A DNA stretch of 40,589 nt, taken from contig NZ_JAJJOE010000018.1 in NCBI RefSeq assembly GCF_020907405.1, positions 1 to 40,589 of the forward strand. Reading direction: 5' to 3'. Positions 17,158 through 23,843 of this stretch are shown here, piece after piece (position 1 is the first letter of the stretch; each line of letters starts with the position of its first letter). The stretch comes from Arthrobacter sp. zg-Y769 (GTDB lineage Bacteria > Actinomycetota > Actinomycetes > Actinomycetales > Micrococcaceae). The notes beneath the pieces were generated by a model, which was given only the letters and a program-made list of their open reading frames with translations, did no database searches and was not told the DNA's origin. A program made the position numbers and the translations under genes.

Positions 17158-18717
17158 TTATGAGCTGGGAGTCGGAGCTCCCAGCTCCGCCAGCATCTCC
17201 CGCAGTCGGACGCCACCGCTACTCTGAGCTTCGTCGTCGGTGAGCCGCTTAGTGAGATCCAGCAGGGTTTCCCGCAGGGACCGCTCGGATTCGGTCAATG
17301 CTCCTTCGTAGCCCTCGGCCAAAAGATACGAATGGCTGTCCGTCGACAGGGCGACGAGAAGATCCAGGAAGATTTCGAGGGTCCGTCCTGCCGCGGTACT
17401 GGATTCCTCATTCATCGGCACCAGGTTCAGCTGGGAAACCATCCGCCGGTCCAGGGGATCCGCGGCCAGCATCAGCGCCGTCGCGGATCCATCCTTGCCC
17501 CGGGGCTCCGGCGGAAGGGCACGCTTCACATCGTGCAGGATCTCGTGGAAGTGGTCATCGGCAAGGCCGAAGCCGACGAACAGGATGTGCTGCGTCATGA
17601 GGGTGGCTTTCACCAGGGCCGAGAGTGCATTCCGTGAGGCGTTGAAACCCAGATAATCGTCGCGGGTGAGGACGATCGAGTCAGGGTTCGTCACCGAACC
17701 ATGAAGTTTCAGCAGCCAGTCGTCGTTCTCCCCGCCGCCGTCAGGAATGACCGACCGGGGGACGCCGGCGTCGGCCGAAGCGAATTCAAAGAGTTCGTCG
17801 TAATTGAGGGTGATCGCCTCCCGGCTGCCCAAACTGGCGAGGAGAGCCGGTGCCAAACCGTAGCGTTTCAGCTCCACCTGGTCGGCAATGGCCTGATTGA
17901 AACTCCGCCCGCCCGCTTCGGAGCGTTCCTCATAGATAGAGCGCAGAATGCCAGCTTGGTCCAGATGCCCGCGCTTTTTGAGCGACTCAGATTCATCGTC
18001 GGACAGCTGCGCGGCTGTTGCCAGACGGGCGAGGAGATCGTTCCAGCTCGGGGCGCCGGCGCTCATGCTGACGCCCGCGCCCATGAAGGGAACGAGCTTG
18101 CCGTCTCGGGCATGCGCGCCTAGTCGTGCAGCGTGATCCTGCAGCTCCCGATCGAGGGGCTTCCACCAGTCCGGCTGACGCTTCCGCAGTTCCTGGGCGA
18201 AGGCGAAGTCCTTTTCGTTCGTGAGGATAAGAGCGACGTCGACGCCGGACTCGGCCGCCGCACTGCGTGCCTCCTGGAGAAGCCGCTGAATCACGTCGCC
18301 GCGAACCAGTCCTGCTCCGCCGTCGCCAGTGCCGAAAAGCGGCATGGCGAGCAGGGGAACTGGACGGGACGGGGTGCCGCCCGCGGCCCGCCGTCGTCGT
18401 TCGCATTGCTCCGCAGCGACGCGAATGAATTCACGCAACGGTGGAAGCAGATCCTCGACCGAGGAAATGCCGTAATACGGAACAGCAGTGAGGACAGGCA
18501 TGGGTTCCCCGGCAAGCCAAGCGTCGAGAGGCTGCGCGAGCTTAGCCCCGCTGGAGAAGTCGACATCCCTGCTGCTGGCTATCACTGCTTCCAGACCGGG
18601 GAGCGCCTCCCGCCAATACTCAGCAATGTTGTAGGTGCGATCGGTCGGAAGCAGCCATGCATCGCAAGCGAAGTTGGTCAGGCTGCCTCTGGTCACGAAG
18701 ATGTGTGATTCCCCCAT
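17158..18717 (-). CDS. Macro-like domain fused to a SIR2-family NADase domain
   Basis: 519 aa. Residues 1-185 look like a Macro domain: FVTRGSLTNFACDAWLLPTD as strand 1 and the binding helix, then MPLFGTGDGG (125-134) as the phosphate loop. Residues 205-435 are a SIR2 domain: FMGAGVSMSAG (NAD-binding glycine loop, 211-221), LNYDELFEF with Asn305 and Asp307, KLHGS with His339, and ILFVGFGLADDHF (378-390). The key SIR2 residues are present, so NAD+ cleavage is plausible; the Macro part could sense or process ADP-ribose species. The C-terminus (about 440-519) is helical. The ATG has TAGGAA six bases upstream. It follows the ADP-ribosylglycohydrolase gene on the same strand after 68 bases. The order differs from the usual ThsA layout (SIR2-SLOG). 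Function as an antiphage effector is inferred. Confidence 0.85.
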   Translation of the reverse strand: MGESHIFVTRGSLTNFACDAWLLPTDRTYNIAEYWREALPGLEAVIASSRDVDFSSGAKLAQPLDAWLAGEPMPVLTAVPYYGISSVEDLLPPLREFIRVAAEQCERRRRAAGGTPSRPVPLLAMPLFGTGDGGAGLVRGDVIQRLLQEARSAAAESGVDVALILTNEKDFAFAQELRKRQPDWWKPLDRELQDHAARLGAHARDGKLVPFMGAGVSMSAGAPSWNDLLARLATAAQLSDDESESLKKRGHLDQAGILRSIYEERSEAGGRSFNQAIADQVELKRYGLAPALLASLGSREAITLNYDELFEFASADAGVPRSVIPDGGGENDDWLLKLHGSVTNPDSIVLTRDDYLGFNASRNALSALVKATLMTQHILFVGFGLADDHFHEILHDVKRALPPEPRGKDGSATALMLAADPLDRRMVSQLNLVPMNEESSTAAGRTLEIFLDLLVALSTDSHSYLLAEGYEGALTESERSLRETLLDLTKRLTDDEAQSSGGVRLREMLAELGAPTPSS

Positions 18718-18785
18718 AAGGAATTCCTACCATGCCCGGCCCCTGGCCCACATATTGGTGGGTCCAGAGGCCGGTTCGACTCGAA
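18718..18785 (-). promoter_or_regulatory. spacer with perfect 11-bp dyad between ARG-phosphatase and Macro-SIR2 genes
   Basis: TTCGA-C-TCGAA (18775-18785) is a perfect palindrome directly after the stop of the preceding gene, followed by a GC-rich stretch. No strong promoter is visible, so the Macro-SIR2 gene may be read from the upstream operon or from a weak promoter here. The block superficially resembles a tRNA T-arm, but its arms do not pair. Confidence 0.25.
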
Positions 18786-20270
18786 TTACGCGGAGGGTCG
18801 ACCAGCGGCCTCGGCGGCCAGCATCTCCCGGAACGCCGGATTCGGGTGTGCGTTGGGGAGGACGCGGCGTACCCGTTCCAGCGCTTCCAGCGGAGTCACT
18901 CCTGCGGCCCGGGCGCCGTAGAGAGCGGCAACGGTAGGTGTCCGGGACTCGGCACGCACGCAGTGCAGGAGGACCTTCTTGCCTTCGGCTCGGAATCGCT
19001 CGACGGCGGCGGCAGCTTCCTGCAGCACGTACCCGGCGTAGGCATTGGAATCCGCGGCAGCCGAATCGACGAGCCAGAACGTCGCATGGTTCTCCGGTGC
19101 GATGCCGGGAACATCGGCCGTTCCCAGCCGGCACAGCGAAACCACGGCATCAATGCCCAGTTCGGCAGTCCTGGCCACTGCACCCACGCCGCCGAGCCAG
19201 ACGCCGTCGTCGTCCGGGTGCTGGACCAGAACATCGGTCCTGCTCCACGAGCTGTAATCGTGGTGCTCGGCCCGCGGCCACTCCTGCGTACGTCGCCCCG
19301 CACCGGAGGCGAGTTCGACGCCGAGCGTCATCAGGTCGTGCGTCCGCAGACCCGGCCAGCCGTGCAGGTTGCGGCGCCATTCAAACGGAACGGCGGAGTA
19401 GCCGTAGGCGGCGCCCAGGAGGGAGCCGGCGATGGCGGCCACCGTGTCGGTGTCCCGGCCGCCGCGGACCGCCTCTTCCAGTCCCGCCCGGAGGTGGTCG
19501 GGGCCGGACGCGGTGCGTGTGGTGGAGATGGCGCTCCACGCGCCCTGGAGTGCTTCCACCACCCATCCGTTCTTCGTGAAGTCACGCGGCCGGGAGCGTT
19601 CGGCGGTTTCGATCCGCTCCCGCCACACTGCGGCGCGGTCGGGCGGCAGCAGGGGCAGTCCTGTCCGGATTTCCAGCTTTCCGGTCAGGACGGCGTCGCG
19701 GATGGCGACGCACCAGAGTCCGCAGGCTTCCTGGGCGTCGTCTTCCACGTGGGTCAGCGCACTGAGCACGCCGGCCGCCTCCATGAGTTCAGCCGGATCC
19801 CGGTCCAGATAGGCCAGGGCCAGGGGAGCGGTGCGCATCAGGGAGCCGTTGCCGGCACTGCGGCCTGCGCGGGTGTGGAACTCCTGGGCGGCACGGGCGA
19901 AGTCGTCGGCGGTCGGGTCGGTCCGGCCGTCGTCGCTGGCGATGCGGCGGGCGCGGGCGACGACGTTGCTGGTCTGCGCGCCGACGTCCTTGGCATCACT
20001 TGCCCAGACTGCCCAGGCGCGGACCACGGACGTGAGCGCCTCCCGTGTGGCTCCGGCGTCGAGGAATGCTTTGGCGATCGGGATGGCCATGGAGGTATCG
20101 TCGGTCCATTCGGCCGGGTCGAACCCGAAGGGGCCGCCGCCCTTCATCGTGACCTCGGCGTCGTCCGGCAGGGGAGCGCCGAACTCGTAGCCGGCGCCGA
20201 GGGCATCTCCGGCGGCCAAGGCGACGAGGACACCGGCGGCGCGGTGGTTCTGCTGTGAGTTCAGGTTCAT
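18786..20270 (-). CDS. ADP-ribosylglycohydrolase fused to a dual-specificity-type phosphatase
   Basis: 494 aa. Residues 1-325 are an ADP-ribosylglycohydrolase (DraG/ARH fold) with GDALGA (21-26), WTDDTSMA (Asp57, Asp58), NGSLMRTAPL and GRDTDTVAAI (Asp273, Asp275): both binuclear metal sites are intact. Residues 340-494 are a cysteine-phosphatase fold with the P-loop HCVRAESRT (Cys437, Arg443; CX5R), preceded by DAVVSLCRLG and VDSAAADSN. The protein should remove ADP-ribose from targets and could dephosphorylate a linked product, for example an ADP-ribose phosphate. The ATG overlaps the stop of the ARPP-1-like gene and has TGGAGG upstream, so the two are coupled. Confidence 0.9.
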   Translation of the reverse strand: MNLNSQQNHRAAGVLVALAAGDALGAGYEFGAPLPDDAEVTMKGGGPFGFDPAEWTDDTSMAIPIAKAFLDAGATREALTSVVRAWAVWASDAKDVGAQTSNVVARARRIASDDGRTDPTADDFARAAQEFHTRAGRSAGNGSLMRTAPLALAYLDRDPAELMEAAGVLSALTHVEDDAQEACGLWCVAIRDAVLTGKLEIRTGLPLLPPDRAAVWRERIETAERSRPRDFTKNGWVVEALQGAWSAISTTRTASGPDHLRAGLEEAVRGGRDTDTVAAIAGSLLGAAYGYSAVPFEWRRNLHGWPGLRTHDLMTLGVELASGAGRRTQEWPRAEHHDYSSWSRTDVLVQHPDDDGVWLGGVGAVARTAELGIDAVVSLCRLGTADVPGIAPENHATFWLVDSAAADSNAYAGYVLQEAAAAVERFRAEGKKVLLHCVRAESRTPTVAALYGARAAGVTPLEALERVRRVLPNAHPNPAFREMLAAEAAGRPSA

Positions 20271-21211
20271 AGGGCCTCCATAAGTGGATGTTTGGTGTTC
20301 CAGCAGGATAGGTGGGCGATATCGGGTTCCCTGTTGGGGAGCCGGACGGCCATGCCTTCTGCGATGACGGGGCCGTGGATCCCCAAGATGTTACGGCTGC
20401 GCATGGAGTCGTGGCGCCGGACGCCCTCGCTGTAGAACTCGCCGAAATCGATGGTTCCGGCGATGGCAGCAAAGTCACGGGCGAGCTGGCCGGGCATCGG
20501 TGCGGTGCTCTGGGTTGCTGCGGGCAACAGTGCCGCATCGAGCAGCGCAGCGTCCATGAGCTGCCGGTAATGGCGTCGGAACAAAGTAGCGGTGCCGAAA
20601 ACTTCCAGCAGCAGGGGTTGTCCGCCGACGCCGATCACCACGCCGCGCTGGCCCTCCAGCGGCTCCGGTACGGAGCTCGCGAAGCGGTGCCTGTCACGGC
20701 TGCCGAACCTGTCCAAATGCTCGGGAAGGGAACTGGTGGCTGAGGGTCCGGTGGCGGCGTCGAAACGCCGGACCCGTTCCCAGATCTGCTCCTGCCGTCG
20801 ACCTCCGGATTGGGTGGACCCGGCGCCAGCTAGCTCGGCGCGGACGTTTAGCGGTGCCCTCCGCGCCTGGCGGTGGTGTGTGTTCTGGCCGGCTTCCCAC
20901 CGTCCTGCCTCGACGCAGAACGTGTCGATGTCTAAGGTTTCGCCCGCGTCGATGAGGACGTCGCGGGCGCAGGTGCGGTGCTGCTGGCCACCTTCCAGCA
21001 GCTCACCTTCGAGCAGCAGGGCCGCGCGTTTCCCGTTGTTCCGGACCGTCAGCTGGGCCACCTTGGCACCCGTGGCCAGCTCGGAGACGGCAAGGTCTGC
21101 GTGGAGTCCGGTGCTAATGCCGAGCCGCCCGGGTCCGGATGTCCAGACGGGAAAGATCGTAAGCGGGCCGGCGGCAGTGCCGGCGCCGACGTGGAGTTGT
21201 GGAATCTGCAT
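20267..21211 (-). CDS. ARPP-1-like (DUF6569-like) protein
   Basis: 314 aa, no signal or membrane segment. The segment LLLEGELLEGGQQHR (65-79) followed by DTFCVEAGRW (96-105) matches, from memory, the signature of the ARPP-1 domain (a protein associated with ADP-ribosylglycohydrolase and phosphatase-superfamily genes). No biochemical activity is established that I know of. It is the first gene of the minus-strand operon, with GAGGAGG six bases before the ATG, and is translationally coupled to the ARG-phosphatase. The neighbourhood therefore matches the family's known association. An HH..R-rich central linker (110-165) is probably disordered. Confidence 0.8.
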   Translation of the reverse strand: MQIPQLHVGAGTAAGPLTIFPVWTSGPGRLGISTGLHADLAVSELATGAKVAQLTVRNNGKRAALLLEGELLEGGQQHRTCARDVLIDAGETLDIDTFCVEAGRWEAGQNTHHRQARRAPLNVRAELAGAGSTQSGGRRQEQIWERVRRFDAATGPSATSSLPEHLDRFGSRDRHRFASSVPEPLEGQRGVVIGVGGQPLLLEVFGTATLFRRHYRQLMDAALLDAALLPAATQSTAPMPGQLARDFAAIAGTIDFGEFYSEGVRRHDSMRSRNILGIHGPVIAEGMAVRLPNREPDIAHLSCWNTKHPLMEAL

Positions 21212-21303
21212 ATCGAACCTCCTCGCTTTAGCGCATATCTGAGCTAAGTAGTTCCAGTATGCACCGGTTGCATCTTTTGCGCAAGATTGAGATAAATAAG
21301 GGT
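21212..21303. promoter_or_regulatory. overlapping divergent promoters with a repeated candidate operator
   Basis: For the minus-strand operon, TTGCGC (complement of 21279-21284), a 17-base spacer and CATACT (complement of 21256-21261) make a good sigma-70 promoter. For the Nudix gene, TTGCAT (21268-21273), 17 bases and GATAAA (21291-21296) make another, placing the start of transcription almost at the ATG (21304). The element GCGCA-N4-TGAG-N-TAA occurs twice in direct orientation, at 21231-21247 and 21279-21295. The second copy covers the -35 of one promoter and reaches the -10 of the other. The Nudix-HTH protein is the obvious candidate to bind it. Confidence 0.55.
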
Positions 21304-21966
21304 ATGAGTGAGTCTCGCACGCCTTTGTCCCTCTTGGCTTATCCGCGGCCTTCGGTGGCCGTGGACACCGCAGCGCTGACCGTGGCTGGGGACGAACTGA
21401 TGGTCCTACTCGTACGCAGGCGTGAGGAACACCACGCGGGGGAGTGGGCGCTGCCTGGCACCTTCCTGCGGGAACGCGAAACCTTGGCGGCCGCCGTCCT
21501 GCGTTCGCTCCGGGACAAAGCCGGCATTGAGGGGCGGATTCCGCAGCAGCTTCACGTCTTTGACGATCCGGGCCGGGATGACCGGGGCTGGACCTTGTCC
21601 GTGGCGCACGTGGACGCGGTCCCGTTCCGGGATCTGGCGAAGCCGTTGCAGTCCGACGACGTCCGTCTGGCTTCGATCGCGGCGGAGGCGGACCTGATCG
21701 CTGCTCTGCCCTACGGCCACGCAGATATGGTGCTCCTAGCGGTTGAGCGGATGCGGCAGGACTATGCGCAGACCCCCGATCCGGCGGGCCTGCTGCCCGA
21801 GCCCTTCACGCTGAAGGAACTCAGGGAGCTGCACGAGGCGGTGGCGGGCCGGACGCTGATGCGTGACACTTTCCGCCGACAGATGGAACCGCAACTGGTC
21901 GGCACCGGGCAGATGTCGGACGGCACCCGCGGACGGCCGTCGCGGTTGTGGCGGCGCGTGAACTAG
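21304..21966 (+). CDS. NrtR-type Nudix-domain transcriptional regulator
   Basis: 220 aa. Residues 15-150 are a Nudix fold. The box GTFLRERETLAAAVLRSLRD...G (52-74) has lost the REUxEE metal residues (RSLRDK), so hydrolysis is unlikely, as in NrtR regulators that merely bind ADP-ribose or NAD-linked ligands. Residues 160-220 are the NrtR winged helix (FTLKELRELHEAVAGRTL, then GRPSRLWRRV). The ATG at 21304 matches the start predicted from the promoter; an upstream ATG at 21259 would place 15 odd residues ahead and overlap the promoter. It is divergent from the ARPP-1/ARG operon and probably represses it, and itself, until an ADP-ribose-type signal appears. Confidence 0.85.
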   Translation: MSESRTPLSLLAYPRPSVAVDTAALTVAGDELMVLLVRRREEHHAGEWALPGTFLRERETLAAAVLRSLRDKAGIEGRIPQQLHVFDDPGRDDRGWTLSVAHVDAVPFRDLAKPLQSDDVRLASIAAEADLIAALPYGHADMVLLAVERMRQDYAQTPDPAGLLPEPFTLKELRELHEAVAGRTLMRDTFRRQMEPQLVGTGQMSDGTRGRPSRLWRRVN

Positions 21967-21980
21967 GTGTACTGGGACAG

Positions 21981-23678
21981 CTAGGGGACGCTGTTGCCGG
22001 GGACAGGATCTAACTGCGGTTGCCACTCCTGCATCCGGTCCACGGCACGCGCCAGATCATCTCCGCCGGCCTCGGCGATGAGGACGGGGTCGCCCACCAC
22101 TACCAGCAGGCAACGTGCTCGGGACAGGCCCACATAGAGCAGTTCAGCAGCCCGACTCATGTCCTTGAACCCGTTCACGCAGAGAATGACCACTGAACGT
22201 TCCAGCCCCTTGAATCCCAGGACGTGCCCGTAGAACTCCTCCTCATCGTCGTGAAACGCCGTCCAATATCCGGCGGTGTCGTTCTCGAAACCCTTGTGGA
22301 CGGGGTGCCTATTCTTGGTGGTCAGAAACGCGATCTGGTTATTGGCCCACCCTTCGGTGATCAGGGCATCGACGCAGTCCCCGGCCACGTCCAGAGCATC
22401 CTCTGTGGAGCACGGCACCAGGCGCACCGGCAGGCCTTCTCCCCCGCGCGGCGCGAAGTGTTTGCCGGCAAACCCGCGGAAGGTGTGGGCAATGCGTTTG
22501 GTGTTGCGAAGATTCTCGTCAATGTGCAGGGTGACCAGGCCGGCGGTGGGATCAAGCGAGGTCCCCGCCGACAGCGAATCCCAGCGGCCGTAAACATTCT
22601 GGCGCTCGTCCATAAACGCGTAGATCTCCCCGCGGGCGGGGTCCTTGAGGCAGGCGAGCAAACTCTCCCACCACAGGGGAGCGAAGTCCTGGGCTTCATC
22701 GATCACGATGGCGTCCAGCTTCTGGTCAGGCGGCAGATCGGCCGCGAGGTCCTTCATGAGGGCCGGCATTTCCTCGTCGAAGTAGGCCTGTCCAGAACCG
22801 TTGGGAACCCCGAGCGAGACGGCATACTCATGGAACTCGCCCACGAATACCGGTTTGGCCTGCCGCCAGCCGTCGGCCTGCCGACGCAAGTGCTCCGCAA
22901 GGCCCCTGTTGTAGCAAAACAGCCCTACCCGTTTCCCCTCCTTGGCCAGCCGCTTCGCTTTCTCGACCGCCAGCCAGGTCTTACCGCTGCCAGCCCCTCC
23001 CACAAACCGTGCCCGCGGGATGGACCGGCTGCAATCCAGCAGGACTTTCTGCCGTTCGGTGAGCTGTTCTTGATGATCTTCCAGCTCCAAGGCAGTCAGT
23101 GACGGTGCGGACGCGGGCTGGAGGTCGCCGGACAGCAGACGGGCAATCCGCTGGGCGTAGCTGGGTGCGAGCGGACTTCCGCCCTGCGCTTGGGTCTCGA
23201 TGGCTGCCCGCAGGTGCTCACGGCAATCGCGCAGATCAGCGGAGTCCAGGATGAGCGGTCGCGGAACCCCGGCCATTTCCCAATCTTGGGGCACCGTGCT
23301 GTACGGGAACGCCGCCATGTAGGCGAATCTGCTGACCAGTGGTGCGCCGAGTTGGTCCTGCACCCACATCTTGAAGGCATGCTGCGCGCCTTGGGACTGC
23401 GCGATGGGGCTGCCGATTCTGTGTGGTCCCTGCCTGTCGGACTGGTACCACTGGCCCTGTTCGACGGAGATCCTGCCGCCCTTGACCTCGATCGCCGCCA
23501 ACCCGACGCCCGGCCACAGCACCAGAATGTCGATTTCATGTTCGGCCCGCCCGTGGCGCACCTGGACTGAGTGTGCCAGGACGACGTCGTCCGGTAACTG
23601 GGCGCGCAGAGCCTCCCAGACCGCCTTCTCGGCGAGGCTGCCTTCGCCAAACATCGGCTCTTCAGGAATGCACTCCAC
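21981..23678 (-). CDS. NERD-domain UvrD-like DNA helicase
   Basis: 565 aa. An N-terminal NERD nuclease-related domain (EHEIDILVL with Asp50; AAIEVKGG with Glu64 and Lys66) precedes a superfamily 1 helicase core: Walker A GGAGSGKT (about 225-232), DAIVIDEAQDFAP, YAFMDERQNVY, ENLRNTKRI and the UvrD_C-like HVLGFKGLERSVV. It probably cuts and unwinds DNA. I chose GTG at 23678, with AGGGGGG five bases upstream; the longer frame to 23774 lacks a ribosome site. It is convergent with the Nudix regulator gene (14 bases between stops) and follows the AddA-like gene on the same strand. NERD helicases are frequent in defence islands. Confidence 0.88.
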   Translation of the reverse strand: MECIPEEPMFGEGSLAEKAVWEALRAQLPDDVVLAHSVQVRHGRAEHEIDILVLWPGVGLAAIEVKGGRISVEQGQWYQSDRQGPHRIGSPIAQSQGAQHAFKMWVQDQLGAPLVSRFAYMAAFPYSTVPQDWEMAGVPRPLILDSADLRDCREHLRAAIETQAQGGSPLAPSYAQRIARLLSGDLQPASAPSLTALELEDHQEQLTERQKVLLDCSRSIPRARFVGGAGSGKTWLAVEKAKRLAKEGKRVGLFCYNRGLAEHLRRQADGWRQAKPVFVGEFHEYAVSLGVPNGSGQAYFDEEMPALMKDLAADLPPDQKLDAIVIDEAQDFAPLWWESLLACLKDPARGEIYAFMDERQNVYGRWDSLSAGTSLDPTAGLVTLHIDENLRNTKRIAHTFRGFAGKHFAPRGGEGLPVRLVPCSTEDALDVAGDCVDALITEGWANNQIAFLTTKNRHPVHKGFENDTAGYWTAFHDDEEEFYGHVLGFKGLERSVVILCVNGFKDMSRAAELLYVGLSRARCLLVVVGDPVLIAEAGGDDLARAVDRMQEWQPQLDPVPGNSVP

Positions 23679-23777
23679 CGTTCCCCCCCTCACGCGCTGG
23701 CGGTGTGCCACGCGTTGTAGGCAGGCTACCGTGCAGTAAGGCTGCTCAAAGGCACCGGCTGCCCGGGAGCCCACGTG

Positions 23778-23843
23778 TCACCATTCCCAGCCGCAGTCCG
23801 GCGCCGGAGCATATGATCCCTGACGGAGAACGGTCAACCACAT
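23778..23843 (-). CDS. possible 21-aa ORF ending in a zinc-ribbon-like CGWEW tail
   Basis: An ATG at 23843 with GAGGAGG two bases upstream overlaps the end of the AddA-like gene and encodes 21 residues ending APDCGWEW. The same ending, CGWEW, is found in a shifted frame at 30092-30106. It may be a translated microprotein, or the leftover C-terminus of a zinc-ribbon gene cut by insertion of the helicase-nuclease pair. The short SD spacing argues for caution. Confidence 0.2.
   Translation of the reverse strand: MWLTVLRQGSYAPAPDCGWEW

Noticed and set aside
17158-18717. Thoeris ThsA
   Set aside because: No TIR-domain gene (ThsB) is nearby and the domain order (Macro before SIR2) differs from SIR2-SLOG.
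18718-18785. tRNA fragment or attachment site
   Set aside because: The GGTTCGA-like string looks like a T-loop, but the flanking bases do not form a T-stem or acceptor stem.
18732-20258. 508-codon plus-strand frame
   Set aside because: Antisense to the ADP-ribosylglycohydrolase-phosphatase gene, which has all catalytic motifs.
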